Positions 1 through 11,068 are shown, counted from the first letter of the stretch. The stretch: DNA of 64,000 bases from Gerris lacustris (GCA_951217055.1 OX578281.1:10384447-10448446); one strand, 5' to 3'. The notes: generated by a model from the letters alone, not told the origin. Made by a program: numbers and translations.

Positions 1-59
1 TAAGAGAGAAGGAGATCTGTTGGAATAAAAGTCCGATAGGTGTAGTTTATGTTTTTATT

Positions 60-100
60 ATCAGAGCTTTCGCTCAGGGAGCCTGAGCTTCATCAGTGAT
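60..100 (-). ncRNA. Minimal hammerhead ribozyme motif, minus arm
   Basis: This is the exact mirror of the motif at 201-241. Read on the minus strand it has CTGATGA, one extra base, a 7-bp stem II with a CTC loop, then GAAAGCTC and TGAT. TGAT pairs with the ATCA that precedes the core. Confidence 0.6.
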
Positions 101-200
101 CAAATAAGGTGTAAAAATAGTATAAACTCAAAAATTGACAGCATAATTGTAGAGCACGTAATTATAGCTTTTATAAATTATAAATTTTACACCTTATTTG

Positions 201-241
201 ATCACTGATGAAGCTCAGGCTCCCTGAGCGAAAGCTCTGAT
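201..241 (+). ncRNA. Minimal hammerhead ribozyme motif, plus arm
   Basis: The conserved core CTGATGA is at 205-211. Stem II is GCTCAGG (213-219) paired with CCTGAGC (223-229) around a CTC loop. GAAA follows at 230-233, then GCTC, with the predicted cleavage after C237. Stem I forms between ATCA (201-204) and TGAT (238-241). Stem III would be only A-U and G-C, so self-cleavage would probably need a dimer, as known for the minimal hammerheads of Penelope-like elements. One extra base separates the core from stem II; the other PLE-type motifs in this window have it too. Confidence 0.65.
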
Positions 242-356
242 AATAAAAACATAAACTAGACCTATCGGACTTTTATTCCAACAAATCTCCTTCTCTCTTA
301 TATATATTCTACAAGTCCATAAAATACCCCTTCTATTTGAATTTTACTTATGGATC

Positions 357-485
357 ATGACTCTCCACCAAAGACTACAAAATATTTCACCATCTCTACG
401 TAAAGACTACAATGAATTACTTGAAGCTAATAAAAAACTTGAGAAAATCAAACAGGATATTACCTACCTCACAAAATATCACTGA
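357..485 (+). pseudogene. Start of a Penelope-like element ORF, truncated
   Basis: An ATG at 357 opens 42 codons that end at TGA 483-485. The predicted peptide has a basic, helix-prone pattern (NISPSLRKDYNELLEANKKL, then KIKQDITYLTKYH). This resembles the N-terminal region before the reverse-transcriptase domain of Penelope-like proteins; that is my recollection of the family and was not searched. The stop falls exactly where a second hammerhead-bearing terminal unit (478-578) begins, so the frame is cut by a junction. The simplest reading is an internally deleted PLE: terminal unit, leader, first codons of the ORF, then another terminal unit. No reverse transcriptase or GIY-YIG sequence is present. 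Confidence 0.45.
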
Positions 486-518
486 TGAAGCTCAGGCTCC
501 CTGAGCGAAAGCTCTGGT
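478..518 (+). ncRNA. Third hammerhead ribozyme motif
   Basis: It has the same core and stem II as 201-241. Stem I is ATCA (478-481) with TGGT (515-518), so one A-T pair has become a G-T wobble and pairing is kept. It lies within a plus-strand copy of the PLE terminal unit that runs to about 578. Confidence 0.6.
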
Positions 519-578
519 AATAAAAACATAAACTAGACCTATCGGACTTTTATTCCAACAAATCTCCTTCTCTCTTAT

Positions 579-929
579 AAAAATTTAGACCCTTCTCCAG
601 TTTAATAAAATCAAAGTGAATTTCCAAAAATGTCAGAGAATTTCCTCAAAGCGTTTCCGATTTTTAGTCCTTTTATATTCCAATAAGGGGGGGGGGGGGG
701 CACAGTTGGTTTTTTTTTTTATTCAATTTCCTTCCTCCCTGATATTGATCTCTACGGCCTTTTTTTATTGAGTTGAAAGATTTAACTTGATTTTTTTTTT
801 CTTTTTTTAAGATTGTATAATTTCAATCAACGTATATTTTCATAATGACGTCATACTTCCAGTTATATCTTTGAATCGTACAACTTTATTCGGCAATTTG
901 TTTAAAATTTTCATTAGACCTTTAACTAA
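579..929. other. AT-rich spacer, no gene seen
   Basis: This stretch holds a G run (about 687-700), T runs and a TGACGTCA palindrome near 846. I see no coding signal or clear element end. Confidence 0.4.
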
Positions 930-1420
930 CAGAAAAGTCCAGTCATGCACCATGACTTAATGAGCGAATTTTCAAAATAATCTGCGTATTATAGGCTTAT
1001 GATAATATAGGAAAATTTTTGTTTAGAATTTGGATGGGAGAAAAAAAAAAAAAAAAAAAAGTTTCACACGGGTACGGGGTACAAAAGTCAAAATGGTATT
1101 TATTTACCCTTCAAGATGCATGTCGTTGGAAAGCTCTTTAAGAGTACAGTAATTGTTGTTATGTACACTTTTATCATATTTTCATATAAGAGGGGGGTAA
1201 AATGGAAGAAACATGTATTTATGCTATTTTAGACCCTAAATTCAAAATGTAACCCCTAAACGAACTCCAAAACTTCTGGCCAACGAAGTTATCCTTTCTT
1301 TTGACATTTTAAAATTTGTATTATATTTTTAAGTGCATTCTGGAGTAGCACATATATACATACATACATACCGATATAATACATACATAAAAAAAGTGTT
1401 AAATTTTAGGAATCGATTCA
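930..1420 (+). repeat. Dispersed repeat, family R1, copy 1
   Basis: This segment recurs at 61636-62500 with the same order of landmarks: a TGACTTAATGAGCG motif, TTTAGAATTTGGATGGG, an A run, GGGGTAC and AAGATGCATGTCGTTGGA. A shorter relative lies at 3180-3310. It has no open frame and the class is unknown. Confidence 0.6.
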
Positions 1421-1669
1421 GAATGGTCTTAAACGGATTTCCATGGAGAAAATTTTCAAAAATTCGCATTACAAAATTTTTTAAGCCATTGCAATAGCTT
1501 AATTATCTTCGAAAATTCGCTAAAATAATTGAAGAAAATGTTTTTTTTTTAGCCAATTTTTGAAGAAAATTAAGCTATTGCAATGGCTTAAAAATTTTTG
1601 AAAATTTTCTCCATGGAAATCCGTTTTAGACCATTCTGGATAGGTTCCTAAAATTTAACACTTATAGCG
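1397..1669. repeat. Foldback inverted repeat
   Basis: The arm at about 1397-1500 returns as its reverse complement at about 1565-1669; both contain TTTCCATGGAGAAAATTTTC or its complement. Only one arm is present in the related copy at 62349-62500, so the palindrome formed in this copy. Confidence 0.65.
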
Positions 1670-1699
1670 AATTTTGGAAGAAAATTAATGTAATGTTTG

Positions 1700-2098
<399 letters not shown>

Positions 2099-2130
2099 AA
2101 CAACAACTCAGGTTTTGGTCACAAAAATCG

Positions 2131-2312
2131 TCTTTATGTTACAATCCCGACGTTTCGGTTTTTACTTAAAACCTTCTTCGGGGGCCGTAAAACATCTAAA
2201 CAACGACATGAGTCGTCGTTTAGATGTTTTACGGCCCCTGAAGAAGGTTTTAAGTAAAAACCGAATCGTCGGGATTGTAACATAAAGACGATTTTTGTGA
2301 CCGAAACCTGAG
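2131..2312. repeat. PLE-like inverted pair with hammerhead-like cores
   Basis: Two arms of about 85 bases face each other around a short centre near 2208. The plus arm (2235-2273) reads CTGAAGA, one extra A, a GGTTTT stem II, GAATC, GTC, then GGG pairing with CCC before the core. The minus arm (2146-2184) has the matching GAAACGTC but CCGAAGA in the core. Each arm thus carries a different single core change. The pair is bracketed by (AT)n tracts. Confidence 0.6.
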
Positions 2313-2353
2313 TTGTTGTTTGTTTTCTGTTTATATTTACGGTCGAGAATTTA

Positions 2354-2477
<124 letters not shown>

Positions 2478-2592
2478 CGACTATAATTTTACTAATCTGT
2501 CGAGTGTGGTTCGAACATATTGAATTGGATGAAAAACATTCTATTAGAAAAGATATTTCTCAATGAAGATCAGGACAGGTAGTAGAATTTGT

Positions 2593-2739
2593 CTAGTTCA
2601 TCATCTTTTTTGAGTCAGTTGTATTTTCACAGATTCCGTATAAACGTTGTAAAATTTGGCATCCATTCATTGTTGTTTCCTCGCCGCGAGCCATAACTGA
2701 CAATGATGAATCGTTATGCGCTCCGACTTCAAATGAACC
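2593..2739 (-). CDS. Candidate terminal exon, unknown protein
   Basis: On the minus strand a polypyrimidine run followed by AG (2741-2740) precedes 48 open codons ending in TAG (2595-2593). The predicted peptide begins GSFEVGAHNDSSLSVMARGE and continues with a TTMNGCQILQRLYGICENTT stretch. The segment is less AT-biased than its surroundings and looks protein-like. I do not recognise the protein, and no polyadenylation signal is obvious before the (AT)n tract. It could be the last exon of a minus-strand gene, an exon of an unrecognised transposon, or chance. It is separate from the plus-strand potassium-channel exon. Confidence 0.25.
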   Translation of the reverse strand, partial: GSFEVGAHNDSSLSVMARGEETTMNGCQILQRLYGICENTTDSKKMMN

Positions 2740-2759
2740 CTAAAAAAAAGAATATGTTT

Positions 2760-3598
2760 TACTTCGCCTGATGAGATTTTTTTTATTCTCCAATAATTTA
2801 TTTTTGTACTTCTCGGACGCGTATTTTTGTTGTCAACAAGTCAAGGATGTTTATGTTTTTCACGAAGAACAAATCTTCTTATATTTTACCAAATATTTAA
2901 TTATAAAGAATTAATAGTTCTGACAGATTTGTAATTATTCTTAATTTTATAAGCACATATTTTATTATATTTTTTTTCAAAAAGTAGCCCATAAAAACAG
3001 TGTTTAGTATAAATCGTTTATAAAATCCATATAATATAAAAATGAATGTTTGTATTTCTGTCTGTCTGTCTGACTCTTATGCCTGCCTAAACCGTTCATC
3101 CGATTGTGATGAAACTTTGGGGAATGGTTGGACGCATGCATGGGAAGGTTTCTGAGTTAGTAAAACTATGTTCCGATTTTGAAACACAGGGGTGCAGGGT
3201 ACAAATGTCAAAGTATTGAAAACCCTTCATGATGCATATCGTTAAAAAGCTTTTTATGAGTACAGTAATTGTTAATAAGTATATTTTTGTCACATTTTTA
3301 TTAAGGAGGGGGAAAATACAGGAAAAATATTTCTATAATCTATATCTATTATCAGATTACGATGAAACTTAAGGAAATGGTTGGACGCAAAGCCCGGAAA
3401 GGTTTCTGAGTTAGTAAAACTATGTTCTGATTTTGATAAAAAATGGAAAATACATGAACAATATTATAATTTATATCTATATAAATATAAAAAGATGAAT
3501 GTTTGTTTATCTGTATCTCTATGCCAATTTTGTATATTGTTCAAGTATATATTGCAAATTGTAATATAATTTTTTCATCTAAAGTAACATTATTTATA

Positions 3599-3641
<43 letters not shown>

Positions 3642-4560
3642 AATCCAGTGTGAACAGTGTTCTAACAGTTAAACCAATCTTTAGACCTCCCCCTTTGAAG
3701 GTGTTTGCCATAGCGCGCTGCTTTTGACAAAATATAGTACTAAAAAGTGAAAAACAAGCTACCTACTATTATCTACTAACTTCCTGGTACTATATTTAAA
3801 TAGTTCAGCTCTTCTTTTAGTGATTATTATACTAAAATGTGAAAATAAAATGAAAACCGAGCAACCTCCTATTACATCTTAACTTCCACGTATAACAATG
3901 TTTAAGAACGTTACATTTTTCATGTTGTTTTTTGCATGAACTTCTTCTAACCCCAGCTCAAAAACATATCCATGTAAAAAATAACTAACAGATACAAACT
4001 CCCTCTGAACCCTTAATATGAACTTGTTGACATGAGAGTGAGGTATAACTTCAATCCAACATTTATTTTATCTACTATATCTTTCATTGAATTTTAGTCA
4101 TAAATAGATTAACATTCGTCCTACGCCAAGTTTCCTGGGCTTTACCGCATTTTGTAAACAATTAGGTGGTTAAATTTTTAACAGTAAAATTAACTGTAAT
4201 TAATAAATGCAACCAACCTATCTTTTTTTTTGTTATGATAAAAGAACTGCTTGAAAAAGAAAACTGTCCTCAATTTTTTTTTCCTTAAAAAATATCTTTT
4301 GGGGTTTTTTTTTTTCTTTTTTAATTAAAAACAAAAGTTTAACTTGTGTTTAATTATTATTTGTTCTTCTTTCTTACCTTAACGGTCTTTATATAATCTT
4401 TGAAAACTTGTATTTTTATTTATTTAATTTTAACTTTTAAAATTAAATAAATAAAATTTATCTCTATATAAATTCATTTACTTTCGTAAATGAATTTATT
4501 TTTAGATCAAAAACAGTCTTAACAAAATATAGTATAATCAAAGGATAAATTTTTATTATT
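2760..4560. other. AT-rich region with a partial direct duplication
   Basis: A segment at about 3105-3180 (GATGAAACTTTGGGGAATGG and onward) recurs imperfectly at about 3360-3430. A short (AT)n tract is at 3597-3641. Clustered TCTG repeats near 3060 are typical of degraded elements. No gene is supported. Confidence 0.4.
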
Positions 4561-4569
4561 TGATTTATT

Positions 4570-4900
4570 TATCTTAAATATAATATGACAGAAGTTGGAG
4601 TGGTGTCTGTACGTTTATCTGATTGGGCTCAAATTTTGCATTTCCACTAAATGAGTATTCCTGATAACGAATTTAAGTTTTGAAAATGTTATGGCTGTTT
4701 GTCTGTGCGTCTGTTTGTCTGTTTGGCTGAACAGATTTTTGTTGGTTTTTGTGTAGAATGTTAAGTTCGATTCTAAGGTGATGTTGACTACAATAATGTT
4801 TGGTAGCTCAATATGTGGCAGAGAAAGGGGCTTTTCAATACGTATCAAAATTCTAATTGTATTCCTAGAAATATAAAAAAAAAAAATCGGGTATGGGGTA
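4570..4900 (+). repeat. Dispersed repeat, family F5, copy 1
   Basis: Most of this segment recurs in the same orientation at 51335-51620. Both share GAGTGGTGTCTGTAC, ATTTCCACTAAATGAGTA and a TCTG-rich tract. It is non-coding and the class is unknown. Confidence 0.6.
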
Positions 4901-4934
4901 CCTCGGAACTTTTTCTCACTTCAGAGGCTACTAA

Positions 4935-5025
4935 AGTGGCCTCTCCTGCTGCAAAGCTGCAGGAGGAAGCAGCATTGGACGTAGTCAGTACTTAGATGGG
5001 TGGCCGTTCTGAACTAACTGATTTA
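4935..5025 (+). repeat. 5S rRNA-like SINE fragment
   Basis: GGAGGAAGCAGCATTGGACG followed by GTCAGTACTTAGATGGGTGG resembles the internal promoter region (intermediate element and box C) of 5S rRNA. It is too short and diverged to be a 5S gene. The same piece is at 62501-62585 on the minus strand. Confidence 0.5.
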
Positions 5026-5899
5026 TTATCATTCTTCGAAAAAACCTTATTTTTAATACCTATATTTTATTAAAATATTTTAAGTTTGGCGGTATTTTGA
5101 CACATGTAAACAAACTTTGACGTCATCAAAATTATCGCACTAATAAATAATTATATTCGCTTATAACTTTTAAAATAATTAATGGAATTTCATCGGGTTT
5201 TTTTATATTTGTTCCTTAATTTTTTTTTCCGGTTCCAACGATATGCTATACGTCAAAAACCTATTTATACTTTCGGTATTATTAACCGTCAAAGTTTAAA
5301 AAATCAAAAATTGATAACTTCAAAATGGCGGCCAATATCAAAATGAAATTTGGTGGGCTAGTTTGTCATACAGAGAGGTATATTCGTGCCAAGTTTCATC
5401 ACTCTATCAGGACCATTGTCGATTTATTACGATTTTTTAAAATGTTTGCTGACTTAACAAACTGGGTTCAAGATGGCGGAAAAATTTAATTTTCCGGGCG
5501 GCACCACTACAGGTAAGGACTGATTTTTCTGCCAAGTTTCAACTCTCTCGGTTAAATACCTTGGGTGCTAATATGATAACACACACACATACATACATAC
5601 ATACATACAGACGTCATGCTGATCACCACTCAGGAGGTCTTAAAAACACCCAAAACTGATAATTACGTTTAAATATCGAAAAAAAAAATTGTGAAAACAG
5701 TACTTTTCCTACTATAGGTAGTGAGGAAAAGTAAAAAAACGTATTTATCCCGGTAGATTGAGCCAAATATTGTACCAAAAAACTAACTAAATCTGTTGAG
5801 CCGTTTCGACGTGATTGACGTACAGACAAACAGGCATAACATTTTCTAAACTATAATTGGTTAAAAGTAGAAGCAAAAGTCTCTTCACATAAAATATTT
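5026..5899. other. Degraded repeat DNA, no gene
   Basis: It contains phrases typical of dispersed invertebrate repeats (AAAATGGCGGCCAATATC, CCAAGTTTCATCACTC) and an ACAC/ACAT run near 5580-5610. No open frame is convincing. Confidence 0.35.
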
Positions 5900-6180
5900 A
5901 TTTAAAAATCAAACCATCTTCAGTGCCGAAAAAGTTGGAAAAGCAAAGTACTAGGAAAACTCATAGGGCGGGGTGATTCATGCAAAGTCAGACACTGCCA
6001 CAAGATCACAAGAGAAGGTGTCTTGTGCCATTGTCTGACTTTGCATGAATCACCCCGCCCTATGAGTATTCCTAGTACTTTGCTTTTCCAACTTTTCCGG
6101 CACTGAAGATGGCCTTCATCAAGGCCGAAAGCTGCTTTGATTTTTAAATAAATATTTTACATGGAGAGATTTTTGCTTCT
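5900..6180. repeat. PLE-like inverted pair, third locus
   Basis: Arms at about 5905-6000 and 6020-6165 are inverted copies. The plus arm has CTGAAGA (6103-6109), one extra base, stem II GGCCTT/AAGGCC around CATC, and GAAAGCTG. The cleavage position would be G, which hammerheads do not normally accept. The minus arm lacks stem II and GAAA. Confidence 0.55.
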
Positions 6181-6268
6181 ACTTTTAATGATGAACTCCA
6201 CTAATATATATAATATAGTCCTATCTTTAATTGGTTATCAGAACTACTTAGTTTATTTTATTCACATA

Positions 6269-6425
6269 AAATTATAATTATTATTACCAATGGGAGACAG
6301 ACAGAGAAAAATAGACTCCAGCGCCGGGTCTTGAATCACTGGCCTTTACATTTCCAGTGTAGCGCTCTACCAACTAATCTACGCAGGAGAATGATTTTTC
6401 TCTGCCGTAACCGATAACTAGTCCC
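6269..6425 (-). repeat. tRNA-derived SINE, family S1
   Basis: On the minus strand a box A-like TAGTTGGTAGAGCGC (about 6361-6375) and a box B-like GTGATTCAAGACCCGG (6324-6339) lie at tRNA-like spacing. A TCTCTGTCTGTCTCCC tract and an AT-rich tail follow. Similar units are at 18262-18420 (minus) and 22635-22790 (plus). It lacks a tRNA fold and is not a functional tRNA gene. Confidence 0.65.
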
Positions 6426-6770
6426 GAATCCAAGCTTTTAATATTTCTACAAGTTTAGCAAGTCAATATTTATGCCATTAGAACTAGACCGAGAATTAAC
6501 GCTTACAATTATTATAAAGTACTCAATTAGTACCTGTACCTTGTACAATCAATTAGAAATTCAATTTTTAAGTTTTTGGTAGTATTCACCAATACTACCA
6601 AAAAGTAATACGGAAAGTTTAAATTTTAATTTAAATCAAATGATAATTATTATTAACACTGGGAGGCAGACAGAGAAAAATAGACTCCAGCGCCGGGACT
6701 TGAACCATAATGTAGAGGCCCGTGGTTCAAGTCCCGGCGCTGATTAATATCCCCTGTAAAACACTCCGTT
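6426..6770. repeat. Spacer shared with 18420-18720, plus half SINE S1
   Basis: The spacer around ACAATCAATTAGAAATTCA and TTTTGGTAGTATTCA recurs after the SINE at 18262-18420. A small palindrome (ACTACCAAAAA) sits near 6590. A 3' half of S1 follows at about 6650-6745 and folds on itself through the CAGCGCCGGGACTTGAA segment. Confidence 0.5.
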
Positions 6771-7336
6771 GTGAAGCACGGGTATCCAGCTAGTTAAAAA
6801 TATGATATGATAATTGATTAAGAACCAGAATAATTAGAAGTGTTAAAGATCATAATTTAGTACTTACTTGATTAGTCGTAATACCATTATACTTCTCACA
6901 TTGAAATCGTAAATGTTCCTTGTACTAATTGATTGGGGTTGTCAGTAACCATTAATTTGATTGTATTTATCAGAGTTTTGATAACAAAACTTGAAACAGA
7001 GATTTGAATGCTGTGCGTCTTATTTATGGATTTCATTCTCTTCACACCTTTGATAAATTAGAAGATTGCTCCTTGTTGTATAAATTCTTGATTATTTGGT
7101 TCTTTTAAGAAAAATTCAAACGCCTCACATTTGCAATATTTCGGATAAAAAAGGAATTCCTCAAAGGGATTCCCTCCTTGGATCATTCTCAAACTGATTG
7201 ACTAGCTGATTACATTGTCATAGTTATTGTTTTATATAAAAATACTTGAAAGTATTATTTTGAATCTTACAGATTCTCGTCAATTGAATTTTCCTTGAAA
7301 GACACAACTAATCAAGAATTCACACCTTTATCCCAT
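6771..7336. other. AT-rich spacer, nothing recognised
   Basis: No open frame, element end or RNA motif can be supported. Confidence 0.3.
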
Positions 7337-7344
7337 AGTACTTC

Positions 7345-8463
7345 CAGTGGCGGATTAAGGGTGTCATCTAGGGGGTGGCGATCTGACCCTCCAAGGGGTT
7401 TCGGGAGTAAGGAAAACCCTTAGGAAAGGGGGGGGGGAGTTCTCAGGATTCCTCCCCCCCGGCTGCAATACAATATCTTAACCGTAAGTCATAGATGTCG
7501 TTAGTAGTTAATTATTGTATGATGCATATAGCGGGGGGTCCGGGGGTCCTCCCCCGGAAAAATTTGAAAATATTACCTCTCAAAACAGCGCTTAAATGCA
7601 TTTCTGAGGTAAAATTTGATTTTAATACTTAGTCACAAAAGGGTAATTTTCGGCTCAATTATGTATATGGTGTAGTTTGTTGGAAAACAAGTATGAACAT
7701 GAACACAAGTACATTAAAAAAATATAATACAAACTTGAAAGTATAGTTATTGTAACACAATTAAAGTTGTGCAACTAATCATTCCCTTTGTCTAAAATTC
7801 CCCAAAAAAATTTCGTTCTTGAGAACGAAAATTTATCACAGTTTGTTACCTTCGGTAAGCTCGGAAGCTAAAGGGGGATTTTTAATATTTTCGTTTTATA
7901 TATCTACGAGCCGTTAACCTCATGACACCTAATTTTATATTTAGAAAAAAATAGTTAAATTAATTTAGATAAGTTATTCTATCTATTTGAAGACCATCGA
8001 ATCAAAGCAAATACTCGTACTTTTTTTTATTGGAATAAATGCGGTTGATTCAGATTGGCAATAACAAACATTTTGCTAAAACTACTCATCTATAAATTAT
8101 TTTATAAAATAAATTATTAGAATATGTGGATTTGTTTAAACGAATTAATCTATTATCAGCGTCTCTATTGCAAACAAGGACATTTTGGCGTCCCGAAAAG
8201 TGTTTTCGGGAGACAAGTTCGGGATTTAAAGTCCAAAACCGGCACAAACTCCGGGTCGCCTGGCGTGGTCAGAAGTTTATTATTGGGGAGAGGAAGGATA
8301 TATTGCGGGGCCGGGGTCCTCCCTCGGAAAATTTTGAAAATATTACCTCTCAAAACAGCGCTTAAATGCATTTCTGATATGAAATTTGGTAGTCGTTGGA
8401 AAAAAGTATAATCAAGGGGGGGGCGGTCGCCACCCCCGCCCCCCCCCCTTTAATCCGCCACTG
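7345..8463. mobile_element. hAT-type non-autonomous element with 8-base duplication
   Basis: The ends CAGTGGCGGATTAAGGG (left) and, as reverse complement, CAGTGGCGGATTAAAGGGG (right) form typical hAT inverted repeats. AGTACTTC is duplicated perfectly at 7337-7344 and 8464-8471. No transposase ORF remains. Inside, a segment of about 90 bases at 7529-7620 (CTCTCAAAACAGCGCTTAAA) is directly repeated at 8299-8390. A short F3-like fragment (TACCTTCGGTAAGCTCGGAA) is at about 7850. Confidence 0.9.
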
Positions 8464-8584
8464 AGTACTTCAAAGATCGGTCTAGAGGTCTAGAGAGTCT
8501 TGTCGAATACTTTACCCTGTACTTTTTTTAATGTGTGCTTTTCAATCTTTTGCGCGATTTATGATTCATTTTTCCTCAATTGAT

Positions 8585-9350
8585 TTTTGGAACGAAGTTC
8601 CTTATGGCACGTTCTGGAGCCCGGGAGTGAATCCAAAAAAAAACTGCCAAAATCACCGTCACGCAAAAACCGTCACGAAATCTACCGATGACGATAACTT
8701 GAGTAAAAGCTCACCCAGTTAGATGAAATTTGGTACACATGTCCATTTTACCAATGCCCAGGCTGAGTTCGTCGGAAAACGATATCCGCCCAAGCGTTCA
8801 CGCGCAACGCTCGCGTAAACGTAAGCTTAAAAAGAAGGGAAAAAGTGTTATTAAGGAAGCCTGTTACTTGACTTGTTTTGATTATTTTTGTTATATATGT
8901 CAAAAATGTCACTTTGTTTTGTAAATAAATAAAATATAATCATGTAAAATTTCACCCTGATACAAGCAGAAGCTGTAGAGTAGGGAAGATATATATTTTA
9001 TAATATTTTAAATTTATTGGCCGGGTAGGTAGAAAACAGTCCTATTTCAATCCAAACTCCTTTAACAAACATACTCTTTCACTATAAACTCATCATGATT
9101 AATTTTTTTCATATATTTACAGTAATATGCTTGCTTTAATGATACAAATAATGTTTTTCTTTTAATTTTGCCTTAACTCTGCCAGGTACAAACAGTTCGT
9201 TACTTTTAATTTTGTCTCTTTTCTAACTCCGCCATGTATAAGTAGTTAGCAATGTATACGTACTTATCAGTGTGATTTTATAATTTATATTTAATGAGAA
9301 ATGTAAAGAACTTCGTTCCTACCGGGTGTCCCACGACACCACACGTTTTT
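8585..9350 (+). repeat. Family F4 repeat, complete-looking copy
   Basis: It begins near GGAACGAAGTTCCTTATGGC and ends with AACTTCGTTCCTACC, the hairpin GGTGTCCCACGACACC and a T run. Other copies are at 41870-42575 (plus), 43495-44285 (minus) and 55345-56875 (composite). Internal landmarks are CGCAACGCTCGCGTAAACG and GATACAAGCAGAAGC. No coding capacity is visible. Confidence 0.65.
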
Positions 9351-9469
9351 TTTTTAGTCATAATGAGACTAATCGTAAAGTTTGGAAGATGTAGCTAGTT
9401 CAGTATCGACGCTTCAGTAATGAGATCTCCATCTCTACAAATTTAACCTTCATCGATTTTTCTTTAATC

Positions 9470-10065
9470 TCTCTTGCATTTTAATAACTTTATCTACGAT
9501 TGATACGAAATATAAACATTATATCTCTGTTTAGATGCGTAGAAAGTGATTCTTTACGTACTTGTATTCATTGCGCATGCGCGTCTCATAGCTCTGAAGA
9601 ATTCCTCTTCTTTACCCCACTAGCGCGGTAAAGAAGAGGAATTCTTCAGCTTTACGCACGATTAGAGAGTTAATCGTCGTCGCAAACAGCAACTAATTTG
9701 CTGTTTGTTTAATAAAAGTAACTTTTATATCGAGTTTTTTGTGAAAATCAATGAGTGATTTAAATGATTATGACGAATATGAGGAGAATAATACGCCTCC
9801 CGAAATAATTCGGCACAAAATACAACTAATGAATTAATGTTATCTTTATCAAAAGAGAAATACAAACTTGTATACTGGAAGTTTATTTCTTTCTGTATTT
9901 ATTATTTAAATCTAACAATCGTAGATAAAGTACGGTACGCAACTAAAGTACGAAAACGGCATTTTGCATTGCTCGTGTGGTTTTACCACCCTCGCTATCG
10001 CTCGTGTGCAAACTCCACACTCGCATGCAAAATGCTACTTTCCGAACTCGACGCGTAATGCAACC
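9470..10065 (+). repeat. Family F6 element, copy 1, with ORF remnant
   Basis: About 590 bases recur in inverted orientation at 20795-21370. A palindrome of about 53 bases (9597-9649; GAAGAATTCCTCTTCTTTAC and its complement) lies near the left. A 28-codon ORF starts at 9751 (MSDLNDYDEYEENN and onward) and is broken by a frameshift near 9825. Beyond it, LSLSKEKYKLVYWKFISF resembles the start of tyrosine-recombinase-like proteins of Crypton/KIAA1958 type. That resemblance is from memory and weak. The right side has GCTCGTGTGGTTTTACCACC. Confidence 0.6.
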
Positions 10066-10069
10066 TAGA

Positions 10070-10779
10070 AATAATTTAATATTTAAGTTTAATTACAGAA
10101 TCTCAAAGTGAATATTTCTGTTTTGAAATTTTCTTGGTACTGTTCTAGAGCCTTCGGGAGGTTATGTTAGGGTTTCTACTACATTATTCTATTTTACTGG
10201 TTATATTACTCGAGGCTGATCATACATTGTTATCTTATGACGTCATGAGACATAGCAGATGAAGTGTTTATTCGTTATCAAGTTTAATCACCGAGTCTTT
10301 GGAAATGAAGTGAATTTGAAATGAGGATCAATATTAACTGTGAGAAGCCCCCCCCCCCCCCCCCCCCTCGGGAGTGTTGACTTGTGGTCTGGGTTCAGTT
10401 GGGCTTGTAATCCTCTAGTCCTTGGGTTCTAGATAATCGCTTACCTGCTACCTACTAACTTCCTGTCTCAACCTTTACCTTGTTACTTACTCTCATGATA
10501 AATGTGCTTTCTAGTTTCACAGCCAACTGAACTTGCTTTTAAGTAATTCCGAGATGCAATTAAACTGTCCGATTAAGAATGAAATGACAGAACAACGGAT
10601 AACAACTTCTAAACATTTTCAAACACTTAGAAAATTGCTTTGACATTCTTCATCTTTTCCCCTTGTCTTGTGTCGACAATGCGTTTTACTTATTGGAAAA
10701 GTTACTTTAAATTCGCTAAGATAAATTTAGTTAACAAATATTTATGCAGAGAAGTAAAACTATTTGTAATTTATAATGA
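10070..10779. other. Spacer with C run, no gene
   Basis: A C run is at about 10348-10367 and a TGACGTCA palindrome near 10238. I see no coding or element signal. Confidence 0.35.
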
Positions 10780-11068
10780 ACAGCTTGGTTTTCCGGTGAA
10801 ATCCGCGTCACAAAGGGGTTGAAGTCCAACGTTTCGCTTCCACTACTGGAAGTATATTCATGGTGACACCACACGATGCACCCATAGTGATGTTTACTTG
10901 AAGCAACAGCAAGACATATTGAGACATACTGACAACGACAAGACATACTGTCAGTAAACATCAGAATGCACCATACCCCTGCAGAGACTTCCAGTAGTGG
11001 AAGCGAAAAGTTGGTCTTTAGCCCCTTCGAGACGTAGATTTCATGGGAAAACCAAGCTGTTTCTTACG
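10780..11068. repeat. Foldback with degenerate hammerhead-like hairpins
   Basis: Arms at about 10780-10862 and 10984-11068 are inverted copies. Each holds CTTCCAGTAGTGGAAG followed by CGAAACGTTGG (minus arm) or CGAAAAGTTGG (plus arm). The stem II plus GAAA part of a PLE-type hammerhead can be seen, but the CTGANGA half is degenerate (CTGCAGA in the plus arm). Confidence 0.5.

Larger units (their letters stand above)
1..300. repeat. Palindromic Penelope-like (PLE) terminal repeat pair
   Basis: Bases 1-118 and 185-300 are near-perfect inverted copies of one about 116-base unit, separated by an AT-rich loop of about 65 bases. Each arm carries a hammerhead-like core (60-100 minus, 201-241 plus). 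A third, partial copy of the same unit, in plus orientation, lies at 478-578. The hammerhead motif and the ORF start at 357 suggest the terminal region of a Penelope-like retroelement; the family assignment is inference. Confidence 0.7.

Noticed and set aside
4935..5025. 5S rRNA gene
   Set aside because: Only a short internal-promoter-like part is present, and the start and end of 5S are missing.
6103..6133. Active hammerhead ribozyme at 6103
   Set aside because: Stem II and GAAA are good, but the cleavage position would be G, so I list it only as a degenerate PLE-like motif.
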